64,000 nucleotides of DNA from Helichrysum umbraculigerum (taxonomy: Eukaryota > Streptophyta > Magnoliopsida > Asterales > Asteraceae). Where the stretch lies: NCBI GenBank assembly GCA_949592205.1, contig CATIUR010000004.1:81753337-81817336 (forward strand). The letters are read 5' to 3'. Every line of letters starts with the position of its first letter. Position 1 is the first letter of the stretch. Below, one piece after another: positions 43,637 to 54,557 of the stretch. The notes below the pieces were generated by a model. The model did no database searches. It was not told the origin of the DNA and saw only the letters and a list, made by a program, of their open reading frames with translations. The translations under genes were made by a program, and so were the position numbers.

Positions 43637-45033
43637 CTTAACAAACGATAACCTTATATATATATATATGAAACATAATCAATAATTGTTAACAATAACA
43701 AACGAACTTATGAAAATCGTCACCAACGACTAATACAATTTAAGAAATCAATAATTTCTTCAAAAGAGTTAGATAATTAATATAAGTTGACAAACTGTCA
43801 AATACTTATGTTAATATATTTTTATATATAGGTTAACATACCTTGGGTGACATCGTTTTCTGCTAGCATTCACACCGAGCAAACTACTGTGAGTTCACAG
43901 CCCCTCTTTTAAATGTTTTATGCTTTTGGAAATATGGGTGACAAACATAGAAACTGCATACGAACACATGCAGCAAATTATATAAATGATTTACTGCTTT
44001 TATACAAATGTATGATTATTGGAATAATATTTTCACACTATTTTGGGAACTAGACAACGAATCCTAGTACGGATCCAGACTTACAATGTGTGCATAAAAG
44101 CCCTTATGTTATGCAGACTGTAACCATTAGCTAGGTGACTCTAGCCACTGAGTATACGGATAGTACTATCGCCGTGACGACCCTCCCACAGTTTTGGAGC
44201 GTATACTTACATGTCCGTTTGGCAAACAACATATTGATTGGTCGTGGTTTGGTTATAGGGTTAGGTCGCGTTACTTTAACTCGCGAGGTTTAGCTCACCT
44301 CCCGAGGAATCACAGTCTAAGTATTCCCACAAAACTATTATTTAGGAAGTAAGTTCCTACGACAACTATTTTGGAAATGTTGATCTTTAGTTAGATTAAC
44401 CTGTGTTTCCTACGAAGCAAACTACTACTATGATTTGGAAATGTTATTTACATTTGAAATAACTTGTGTTTCCTACAAACTGTTACTATAAGGAAATGTT
44501 TTTCCTAAACTGGTGAAACTTGTGTTTCCTATACTACAACTATTCAACAATGTATAAACGAGTTAGTTTATGACACAACTTATACAAACCTGTGAATTCA
44601 CTCAACAATTTTGTTGACATTTTCTCTATGTTTTTCAGGGAATTAGCAACGTACGTAAGAACTGCATGCATTTCAGGATGGACTACCCTGGACTTATTAG
44701 GATGCCATATTGTGTGTGTGACTTTTTAGGATTTCTTTTGTATAACTGCAAACATTGCAGTCATACTTATGAAGTCTACTTTTAAGGTGTGAAATAAATA
44801 AGACATAAATGTTTTCAGACTACGCTTTCACTATTACAACTTTCTAAGTTGTAATCTTTTGTAATAACTTTTAAACTTGGCATCTTAATACATTATGTTT
44901 GTGATAATCATATGCTCTGATAACGAATGTACGTATTTTGAGTTTCGAGAATAACTGCTCACGCCCCGTCACATTATCAGCTTCCGCAAACTACTCACAT
45001 TAATCGTAGATTACCGTTTGGCGGGGTGTGACA

Positions 45034-45618
45034 CTGTCACTTAAGTAATCGGTTAACTTATTAAAGACAGAGTATATGCACAATATATGTGCCACCAGAA
45101 ATGACAGAGACATGTACAGTTAGATATGTGCATGTGGAAAGAATTGAAAACATGTATATATATATTTATGAGTTACTCAAGGGAGTAATGTCTGATGTGT
45201 GTATATATTGTGATTAAATAGTTGACGATGTTATACTTTGTACTGAAAATAACATCTTGTGCTAGAAAATTAAATAGAAACACAACACAACCTATGTGTT
45301 TATATGAATTCAGTTGAAATACACACTGGTAGTGTCTAAGTTGATGAAATAATATATTTACCTATATAAGTATATGTTGACATATAGGTACATTTTGTGT
45401 TTATGTGGTTAAGAGTATGCATAAAGATGATATGCACAAGTTATTTAAATTGTGCACACATCTAATGTGCATATTGTAATGAGTAATTATGTGATTAAAC
45501 TGGTATGAGAAGTAGAGTAGTAGTGAATTGAAATAGAAGTGAATAGGTGATTCTATTTCAATAGATTGATTAAGTGTGATCAGATTTCGAGGACGAAATC
45601 TTTTAAGGGGGGGAGATT
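45034..45618 (+). repeat. Element C 3' internal segment, parental copy
   Basis: 585 bp of non-coding C DNA between the inserted A 3' LTR and the C 3' LTR. It holds several inverted repeats: ACCTATAT/ATATAGGT, GCACAA/TTGTGC, the perfect 12-bp ATTGAAATAGAA/TTCTATTTCAAT with 12-base loop at 45527-45562, and GATTTCG/CGAAATC at 45583-45600. A polypurine tract AAGGGGGGGAGA ends it. The left part of C is absent from this window. Confidence 0.82.
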
Positions 45619-47600
45619 TGTAACATCCACTCTTCGGGTCTAGTTGTATTTTAATATTTTCTGACTTTTAATATTTATCGCATGTCAGAAAATAGTTTTG
45701 TGTTATTATTTGAAAATAATTGGTTAAAGAGTCACATAATTTATTGTGACTAGTAAATTGTTAACTGTTTTAATTTAATTCAGTTGACGGTAACATAAAA
45801 TAATGTTTCCCCGCAAATGGTTTTTAAGTTCCAGACAATGATAAGTACGGGGGACAAAACTAGTACACCTATTTCTAATATATGTGTAAAATGTGTATGA
45901 GACTTCTCTAAAATTCCAGAAAAAATCGAGTGAGAGCGAGATGAAAACTCAGAAACCAAAACAAACCCTAATCCTCATGAATATTGTAAAATCAAAATCT
46001 TCTCCTTCCCTGTTCTTGCTTGGTCGATCCAGAAACATCACAGGGATGAGTTTCATGTTGTAAAACAAGACTCTAGGTGAAATTGAGTCCATATAATCTT
46101 GATTCAAGCTTCAAAAACGTGAGTAAATCATCTCTTGATCATTCTAATTATGTTGTATGCTTCAATTACTTGATTTCTATAAACTTGAAATTTGGGTTTT
46201 TGATGTTCTTGGTAAAAATTCAAAATTAGGGTTTCAAATAGTTGAATTGATATGAGTTAAGCTTTAATAACATGTATTAATCATTCCATCATCATCATAA
46301 ACATGTTATAAGTGTTGCTTTTTGATTTTCATGTAAACCTAGAAATGGGTTTTGAGAACTTAGAGGGAATTAGGATGATTTATATGGAATTAAAGCTTGT
46401 AGTTATGATTAGAATTGTAGTTAGTGCTTAAATGGTGATTATAATCTAAGCCCTAACTTGAAATTGGAGAATTTGATTAAATGTTCATAGAGTTTCCTTG
46501 GAAAATTGATGATTGTGATGAATTGATGGGTTATTTGATGAACTTGATATTAGTTGTGATTAAGTACACTTAATTAAGAATCAAAGAATAAAGTTAGCAC
46601 TTATGTGGATTAGAGTTCATGAAACCTAGTATTGAAGTTTTGGATGAATAAGTGATATTTGATAGTAATAATCTTAATAAAGATTTAATCATGTTAATAG
46701 TGATAATAAAAGTTGATTAAATGAGGTGGCGGTCATAATGATCATAAACTTGATAAGTGAGTTTGAATCGTGTTGTTAATATGGTTAATTATAATATTTG
46801 ATTTATTGGTAGTCTATTGGAGTGATGTTATATAGATTGAGACAAGTGACTAACTTGTGTCCTTCTGTTGTATTCTCAGATGTGCAGAAGGCTCAGTGAT
46901 ATTAGACTACTGAGTGGATAGCTGAGGTATTCGGTGAGTGGATCTTTAATCCTCAGCGTAATTTGGTTGTAACGAGTTTGGTTACAACAAGTAACGTATT
47001 ATTACTTTATTAGTTGCATTGATGATCATGTTGTTAGTAATAATATCGTTGATAGGATGACTAGTGGAATATGTGATTTGTTGACTAGGTGATCACTTGA
47101 TTAAATTGGCCTTCGGGCATCAGTTGTTAATGAGGTCAACGAGTTGTTGAACTGTTAGTTGGGCTAGTCGGTTATTTAAGATGTAACACACCTCCTGTGT
47201 TAGTTGAAGATAACCACTAGCTATCGGTCTCGTCCGTTATGGCCATACGGATATGGTTGGATAAGTGTTCTTGTGGAATCCCCGGGTATTATGATATCGC
47301 AAGAGCCACCGATGCCTCATTATTAAGTTGTGTTATTGTTGAACAGTTGCCCCGTTGCTTTGCTAAATAGTTGTATTGTGTACTTGTGTGTTGCCGATTA
47401 GTTGTTGTACACAAAGTTGTTATGCTAAGTTAAGCTGTTGATTAATTATTCACTCACTTAGCGTTATGCTAATCCCCCACATTAACCCTCCTTGCAGGTT
47501 ATAGATATGATATGGGTGGGCAAGGAGTTGAACGGAAAGGAATATTTGACATGCTGGCGTGACTCTGTTATTTGATTTAAATAAATTAATGATATTTTTT
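45619..47600 (+). repeat. Element C 3' LTR (right end unresolved)
   Basis: Starts TGTAACATCC after a polypurine tract. The first 880 bp (to 46498) are the C part of every chimeric array LTR. Beyond that the sequence is unique here. CACTCA at 47451 followed by hairpin TTAGC/GCTAA (47458-47472) and a CAG at about 47496 parallels the A and B LTRs, where the LTR ends some 430-450 bp further on. I could not find a convincing terminal CA, so the end may lie anywhere from about 47600 onward. Confidence 0.65.
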
Positions 47601-49431
47601 GTTTTATATAGCACCCAAGTTGATGATTGTTGCTTGTTAGTGTGATGATGAGAGTATGAAATGAGATGTTTAGTGTCATGAGAATGTAAAATACCTAGTT
47701 GAATTAAGTAGACCCATTATTGAATAAAGTGTAATAGTTGTAGTAAGTGGAATTAATTGTGTCTATAATATGAACTTGGTTGCATGAATTGCATATGTGG
47801 AATTACTTGCTATTGTAAGATAATAATTTGGAAGTAATATGATTAAGTGTAGTAGTAAATTTTGATAAACAAAGTTGAAATGACTCCATGTAGTGAAATG
47901 AGATGTTGGAATATCTCAATTGAAGTAATATGGAATTGTATTGATGTTCAAATTAGAAGGTGTCCATTAATTGGAATGTGTGTCGTTGACTTGGAAAAGT
48001 CAAAGTCGAATGTGGAAAGGTCCAATTTGGTAATATATACCATAAAGTGATGAATATGGTAAGATTTTTATGTGTTTAATAATGATCATGATTGTAATTG
48101 AATTATGATCTATATACTAAAAGTGGTAAAATAATGAAGTCGAAGTGGTCAACCAAACTTATATGTATTGACAAGTTGTGAAAAGTCAAAGTGATCATGA
48201 AATTGGAAAACTTGTTGTGATTGGTCTAAATATAGTGATTTTAATGTGAATTGGTGCTTTAGAGTTATAGTATGCCACTAATGGTGAAAAATAGTTTGTT
48301 GGACTTAGAATAGTCAACGTAATGTGGAATGGGTGATGAAATAGTGGTTATATGGGTTGAAACTCAAATGGGTTAGAAAAGTGCCCAAATGGGTTACTTA
48401 GTGGTTAAATGGTTGAAAAGAGTTGTGGTTCGTATATGATGAGTGTTAAAGTGACTTTAATTCATAAGTATAGTAACAAAGTGCGTTGAAAGTGTTTTGG
48501 GTAGTCAATGTGGTTGTTTGGTTGAAAATGCCCAATTGGACCCCTAAACGGGTCGACTAGTTAAAACATGATAAAACGAGTGTATGAAGGTGATGAATAT
48601 GCCCACACATCTTAAATATATGTAGAAACATGTTGGCAAAGGGTGGAAGTCAGAAACTAAGCCATTTGAAATTGGACGTGTCATCAAAATGAGCTAAAAT
48701 GGTCAAAAATGAGTCACACGTCCATTTTTTTCCGTAAAACGTGTAAATTGAAAAAGTGTAAAAATGGAAAGTTTCATTTTGGCATAGTGGAGGTGCCTAC
48801 AAAATTCCATGACCTAACTCTTTACGGTTTAGGAGATATGCGCGTTAGAAGTTCGTATTTATGCATAGAGGGGGTGCAGGGCTGCTGTTTTGGACTCAAT
48901 CAGGCGGCTTCAGGTTGAAGCCGGCGGCTTGGGTGACCGGATTGCTTAGAAAGAGGTCTGTAAATGAGTTTTTGCTGAAATTAGGGTGAAGCCGGCGGCT
49001 TTAAACTGAAGTCGGCGGCTTCCTTTGGATATCAGGAGGTCAATTTTAAAATGATCATAAAAGATGAACCGTAACTCCGTTTTTGACGTTCTTTATATCA
49101 CCGGAAACGTGAGAGAGTCTACTTTCCAATGGTAATGTCCTTTTGATGAAATTTTTAATGATTCAAATAATTAAATTATTTGCAAATGTGTTGGTACAAG
49201 GAAATTCTGAAGTTGTTAACTTTTGACTTACGTTTTGTATTGGGCTTTTGTTTCTTTGAGCCCAGAGACCATTCATGTGTATATGTGCAATACTAAAACG
49301 TGTTTTAAGAGGTTCACATATATTATTGTGTATGTGTTGTTCTTAAGTAGTTAAATAAAATGCAAAATCGGGTAGCAACTGGTTTAATTGATTGTTGTTA
49401 ACCAGGGTTAGTAAGCATTGAGTATGGGATT
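47601..49431 (+). other. Non-coding interval between C LTR and copia-2
   Basis: No supported gene. It may be the rest of the C LTR or the DNA C landed in. It contains a small cluster of GGCGGCTT and AAGCC words at 48901-49022 and is otherwise AT-rich. The GGATT before copia-2 (49427-49431) is its probable left target duplication; the right copy is outside the window. Confidence 0.5.
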
Positions 49432-50016
49432 TGTTGGGACATAGATTGTGACAACAGATATAGCTTGAAATAGGACTGGTGTAATTATTATTGTGTTTGT
49501 ATATTGGTTTAGGTTTGTAAATAAATATTTGTTTTGTTAGTAATATTCGTTAAACATATTATTGTGCTAAGTTAGACGAATGTTAAATACGAAATAAATA
49601 AATAGACGTTTTATGCAAAACGAGTCGAGATCTCAAGTCGCAGCGAGTTGAGCTGTGAGGTGAGACCTGAACTCGCTAAAGCATGAGTCTGGCGAGCCGA
49701 GCTCTGTGTTGGGCTTGGGCTGCGAGTTGGACCGAACTCGCAGGCCCATGCGAGCCGAGCTGAGACGATATATTTAATGTTTTTCAATCGTGAAAAACAT
49801 AACACTTTTTGATACTTTTGCCTTCTGCGAAATCAACAAACCCAGAGAAAAACCGAACCTAACGACTAGGCTTTGACGATTCATCGTTTAAAGCTAAGTC
49901 TTATTAAATGCAATACGAACATATTCGTTGTTAGTAAGATAACACCGTATTGAGGGATTCCGCACCTTAATACTACAGATAACGAAGTTATCGATCCTAA
50001 AACTAGGGGACTTACA
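49432..50016 (+). repeat. Copia-2 5' LTR
   Basis: 585 bp, TGTTGGGACATAG to GGGACTTACA, ending two bases before the primer site. It contains a cluster of GCGAGTTGA/GCGAGCCGA words from about 49620 to 49765, directly upstream of TATATTTA. The left end rests on the TGTTGG start and on the length similarity to copia-1. Confidence 0.72.
49769..49776 (+). promoter_or_regulatory. Copia-2 LTR TATA box
   Basis: TATATTTA just downstream of the U3 word cluster, about 240 bp before the LTR end, the same relative place as in copia-1. Confidence 0.6.
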
Positions 50017-50018
50017 TC

Positions 50019-50030
50019 TGGTATCAGAGC
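50019..50030 (+). other. Copia-2 primer binding site
   Basis: TGGTATCAGAGC, two bases after the LTR end. Confidence 0.88.
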
Positions 50031-50478
50031 TTTCGGGCTAAATACGAGTGTGTTCATAAGTTTTAGTGTTATTGCGTTTTTGATTCGGGTCGTTTTTACG
50101 TGCATTCTTGCAATACTAACGATCAAAATAATTCTCTGGACATTTTAGGGTTTGTTTACGGTCGAAATTTTAAGTTTCAGTCGTAAAAATACCTTAAAAA
50201 TTCGTTTTTTCGGGTTTAACAGCCGTTTCGCGAGTCGAGATTAGGGTTCCAGCGTCGCCTGCGAACCGAGTTGAACTAGCGAGTCGAACTGAGGCTTGCG
50301 AGTCGAACCGAGATCCCTCGCGAATCGACATCACTTGCGAATCGACATCTTTTAGCAATCCGAACTGAGGCTTGCGAATCGACGTATTCTGCGAGTCGAG
50401 CTGAGATTGCGAGTTGAGCTGAGTCTTGCGAGTTGAGTTTTCTGAATTCGCGAAACAGTTTAATTTTACGTTTTTAAG
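50031..50478 (+). other. Copia-2 leader with GCGAGTCGA word repeats
   Basis: Non-coding leader. From about 50228 to 50445 it has a dense run of GCGAGTCGA, GCGAATCGA, GCGAGTTGA and CCGAGTTGA words, often followed by ACTGAGGCTT. Same position as the GACACA cluster of copia-1, but a different word. Confidence 0.78.
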
Positions 50479-51449
50479 ATGTCTGACTTAAGTAGAATGA
50501 TCGAAATGGACCACGAGGTGGGAAAGTCAAACGTTCCACCTAAGTTGTTAAGAATCGAGGATTACTACAATTGGAAGGACAGATTTGAATCTTACTGTAG
50601 ATTCCATGACCTGTCAATCTGGATGTGTATCAAGAGTGGATACACACCACCTACTCAAACTGTTCAAAATGCTACAGTGGTTCTTACCTATGCAAACATG
50701 AGTGATCAAGAGAAGGAAGCTTACAGAAATGAAAATAAATCACATTCTTGCATAAAGATGTGTCTTCCTAAAGAGATTGCTCATCAACTGAAATCTTTTC
50801 ATACTGCTAGAACGCTCTGGGAAGCTCTAGAGAAAAGAGGTGAAGGAAGTCCACAGGTGAGAGCTGGCAAGATGAGTCTTCTTAAAAAGCAGTTTACTAT
50901 GTTTAAAGCTTTAAAAGGAGAAGATCTTGATGCCTATGTCACGCGTTTCTACCATCTGCTAAGTGAATTAGAATACCATGAGATTTTTGAAGAAGAAGTA
51001 TCTAAAACTGACAAGTTTCTTGAGCGTTTGCCTTCTAAATGGGAAATGTATGGTGTTATGATTAAGGATATCGAAACTAGGTATTCTACTATGACCTTAG
51101 AGCAAGTCATAGACAAGCTGAAAGGTTATGATTTCTCCAAAAAGTCAAGAGATAGTGATTCTGATCAGGTTCAGAACCCTGGGTTGTATCATGGAAAGTC
51201 AAGTCTTTCGACTGCGTCATCTAGTTCGACCACTGCACTGTTAGTTGGTGATACTAATGAAAATGGAGAAATGATTAATGAAGATCTGTGCTTTATTTCC
51301 TCCTCTAGTGATGAGACAAAGGGAAAGAATTCTGAGAAGTCACCTCAAGAGCATCAGAAAATGCCGATGAGTGTGAAATCTGCTGAACAACAACTGTCTG
51401 TTCTTGCTTCCTTTGTGGCATCATATGAGAACTACATAGAGGGAAAGAT
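50479..51449 (+). CDS. gag: Copia-2 Gag, N-terminal part (before element D)
   Basis: Starts at the ATG of MSDLSRMIEMDHEVGK. Copia Gag pattern: RIEDYYNWKDRFESYCRFH, then TARTLWEALEKRG and MSLLKKQFTMFKALKGEDLD, near residues 30-160. A Ser-rich linker follows. The frame is cut by the D LTR after the Gly-Lys pair of the AAGAT target and resumes in frame at 54563. An unspliced transcript would end a few codons inside D. Confidence 0.87.
51445..51449 (+). other. Left target-site duplication of element D (AAGAT)
   Basis: AAGAT is repeated at 54558-54562 on the other side of D. Confidence 0.92.
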
Positions 51450-51811
51450 TGTGAAAACGTAAGATCGTTGAAGCTCGAGACTTTTTAGGTCTTGATCTAG
51501 GATTAACAAACAATGATTAACAAACAATGTTATTACAACAAGCCCCAATATTATTTGATCAGAATAACACGGTTATACAAATATAACAGGATCAAGAAAC
51601 CTTGATCTTGAGGCTAAACCAAAACCCTAGACGTCTACATATTTTTTGTGCACACCTTTTTCCTACGTCCATATGTCTCTTTATATACTAGAGACATTAG
51701 GGTTACAAGAAATCATAATTTTACTAGGAAAATAATTAAAATAAAACAATTCATCTTTAGTCCCTCAACCTTCATCTTTTATTTTGTCTCATCAAATTAA
51801 AATTCCTTACA
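51450..51811 (-). repeat. Element D LTR (3' LTR in D orientation)
   Basis: 362 bp, the same as 54196-54557. A minus-strand TATA box (TATATAAAG, plus-strand 51679-51687) supports the orientation. Confidence 0.92.
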
Positions 51812-54181
51812 ATCTTCCCCTATTTGATGATGACAAAATATCGATCTTCTTGCACAAACTTCCCCTTGAATCTTGATTTCTTGTAAACAAGTCATGCATA
51901 CTAAGCTGCAAATCTTGACCTTCAAATCTTCTTCCCCTTTTTGTCATAATCCAATAGGGGTCTTCATAAAGATATGCAACTTTGAATCGTTACAACTACA
52001 CACTATATATTACACTACTAATCCAACCTTCAAATATCTCAAATTACCCTCCATGACGCATCCTCAGAATAATGAATTTGAGCATTAGAAACTTACACTA
52101 GTAGTTGTAATATACAACTAGCAATAGTAATAAAACATTTATCCCTCAAATTATGCATGAACATCTCCCGATGGTTAAACACTTTGTCAATTAGCTTCCC
52201 CTCAAATTAATATGTTAACCATATCTTGAATCTCGAAACTTTGTAGGCTCTATGTAATGATTACTGGTCGGTGAAGAAAATAGAGTATAACAAACTTAAT
52301 AAAGAAGTTAAATCTTCCAAACTTGTACCTTATATCTTATACTATCCACGACGTCGAACTTATAATCCAATGTATAAGTAGACCGCAATCTCTTTGACAA
52401 AAATCCTTATTTTCCATAATAAGTCACCGAGCAACCCAAACTCTTCAAAGTGATAGCAAATGTGAGCATTGAGCATCATAAGTTTGTAAATCTCACAAGT
52501 TTGCTAGATTTTGTCAAGTCTTCGTCACCGTACAAACCAAACAAGTTATCTTCAAAGCTCTTCATCCACCACTTTGAGATATGATAAGATACAAACCCGT
52601 CAAACTTAACTACAATATCAAATAAGCTATAATCAACCTTCTTCGTAATCACATCTTCAAGAACGAGCCATTAAATCAATACAATAAATTGTTATGTAAA
52701 CAATTCCAATCGAGATCCAAAAACTATCAGTGGTAACTGTTTTGCACTAACAGTTTTAACCGAGTAGTACAAACAGTTTTAACTGTTTTGTACTAACAGT
52801 TTTAATCTCTTCCGAACAGTGGTAATTTCCTTCAATTCCACTAACAATGGAAATTAACTCCAACAGTGGTAACTTTCACAATAAACGAACAGTGATAATA
52901 ATGAACCACTTCCACATAACGAACAGTTGTAATATTCAATAAGTCCAAAAACAGTGATAATATCTTCAAACACAAGAAACAGTGGTAACTTTTTTTCCAC
53001 TGACCATTTAACAATTGAGCTGTAATCAAATTACCAAACCATTAACGTGTTGCTGCTCACAAGTATTCTCTTGTTTTACTACCTCAAAGCTTTTTGTCGA
53101 ATCACCAAACCCCAATATCTCGTTAAGATCAGTAGCAATGAGTCATAAACACACGTCAAATAATCCAGCTACAATAAACTTCACAAATCCTATCGGAACA
53201 CCAGAAACCAACTTCACGAAAACCCTAATCTGATAGTGAACTTACAGACTTCTTTCGCATCTCTTTCTGCTCGACTTAATCATTCTCTTTCGTCCTCTCG
53301 TTCTGCTATATTAAAAGTAGGTTTAAAGGAAAACACTAATACCTTGGAACGTTCGCACAAACTGCTTGTTTTTCGAAACCCTTCATATCTACCAGAAAAA
53401 TATCAAGAGCAACCTTGCTTTAATATCTTTGAATATTCAATTCTTGATCGAAGAATTCAGAAAGAATATTATATCAGCAGAAGTATATGAGTAATATTGA
53501 ACAAGAACGTGATATATGCTCATAAAGAGGAATATGTCGGCAGAATAAAACAACAATTCTATGTCGGCAAGAATAACAACCCATGGTCGGCACCTAGAAA
53601 GATCCAAATCGATTAATCATATGTATTGTACCTTGAGTAGATAAAGATGAATAAAGTATTCAATTCAAACAAGAACGATAAACGAACTTAGCCGAATAAA
53701 ATATTCAAGAAGTGATCTCCACGTTTCTACCCTTACGATTACCCAGATGTACCTCATGATTCGAACTCAAGAAAAAATAGTCATCTAATGAAAACCAAGT
53801 CGGTACACAGACTTTAAGTGCAAATCCAATTAATTGCACGATGAATGATCCTTGTAAGAATTGAAATCATGAATCGAATTAAATCATGAGGCTTTAATAT
53901 TAAAATCGATTCTGAGTTAGTGCTACATATTAATTGCCAAATATAAAATAACCCATATTCCAGAATTGAACAACCAGAATTGATCTTTGAAGCACCATCT
54001 GATGTCATGCTCTAAAAATATCAAGTACCATCGATAGCCTTACCCATGATTCATCATTAATTTGAAACAAACAAATTTTTAATTAATATCTATCGGTACC
54101 TTGTATCTAGCTATGATGAACATATATCAACTTTATCTTCAATCTCGTACACTTTGTAGATCCTAGATCATGAGCCACCTT
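51812..54181 (-). other. Element D internal region, non-coding, with AACAGT word repeats
   Basis: Only short unrelated frames. Between about 52725 and 52995 the plus strand repeats AACAGTGGTAA, AACAGTTTTAA and AACAGTGATAA a dozen or so times, with an inverted pair near 52770-52800. The polypurine tract adjoins 51812. Confidence 0.7.
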
Positions 54182-54193
54182 GCTTTGATACCA
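54182..54193 (-). other. Element D primer binding site (minus strand)
   Basis: Minus-strand TGGTATCAAAGC, two bases after the D 5' LTR. One base differs from the TGGTATCAGAGC of the other elements. Confidence 0.82.
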
Positions 54194-54195
54194 AT

Positions 54196-54557
54196 TGTGA
54201 AAACGTAAGATCGTTGAAGCTCGAGACTTTTTAGGTCTTGATCTAGGATTAACAAACAATGATTAACAAACAATGTTATTACAACAAGCCCCAATATTAT
54301 TTGATCAGAATAACACGGTTATACAAATATAACAGGATCAAGAAACCTTGATCTTGAGGCTAAACCAAAACCCTAGACGTCTACATATTTTTTGTGCACA
54401 CCTTTTTCCTACGTCCATATGTCTCTTTATATACTAGAGACATTAGGGTTACAAGAAATCATAATTTTACTAGGAAAATAATTAAAATAAAACAATTCAT
54501 CTTTAGTCCCTCAACCTTCATCTTTTATTTTGTCTCATCAAATTAAAATTCCTTACA
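54196..54557 (-). repeat. Element D LTR (5' LTR in D orientation)
   Basis: 362 bp. I see no difference from 51450-51811, implying a very recent insertion. Confidence 0.92.

Larger units (their letters stand above)
20388..45033 (+). mobile_element. Element A: Ty3/gypsy chromovirus, interrupted by element B
   Basis: Order: chimeric 5' LTR, methionine-tRNA primer site, ORF0, gag, (element B), rest of gag, RT-RNase H-integrase-chromodomain, hairpin, polypurine tract, 3.5-kb 3' LTR. Integrase after RT is the Ty3/gypsy order. The long LTR and C-terminal chromodomain suggest a Tekay/Del-like chromovirus (inference). It is dead: stop codons in ORF0 and pol, no protease core, split gag. It sits in element C, whose last 585 bp follow the 3' LTR directly. 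Confidence 0.88.
41498..45033 (+). repeat. Element A 3' LTR
   Basis: 3,536 bp, TGTGACAATTCG to GGGGTGTGACA. The first kilobase resembles B only in organisation. From about 43850 on it resembles the B LTR more closely, and from 44133 it is the sequence repeated throughout the left array. It contains long TA runs and three tRNA-like modules between about 42535 and 43640. The hairpin TCAACAA/TTGTTGA at 44602-44617 follows CACTCA. Confidence 0.87.
51450..54557 (-). mobile_element. Element D: non-autonomous LTR retrotransposon, minus strand
   Basis: 3,108 bp with two 362-bp LTRs that look identical by eye and an AAGAT duplication. On the minus strand the order is LTR (TGTAAGGAATTT to CGTTTTCACA), AT, primer site TGGTATCAAAGC, about 2.3 kb of internal DNA, polypurine tract AAATAGGGGAAGA, LTR. 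No Gag or Pol motif in any internal frame. It must borrow enzymes, most likely from a copia-type element given LTR size and primer site. Confidence 0.88.

Noticed and set aside
48709..48918. 69-codon frame left of copia-2
   Set aside because: No motif, overlaps the word-repeat region, and no splice or regulatory context was seen.
53015..53490. Two plus-strand frames inside element D
   Set aside because: Opposite to the orientation of D, no retroelement or plant motif, and close to the length expected by chance in AT-rich DNA.
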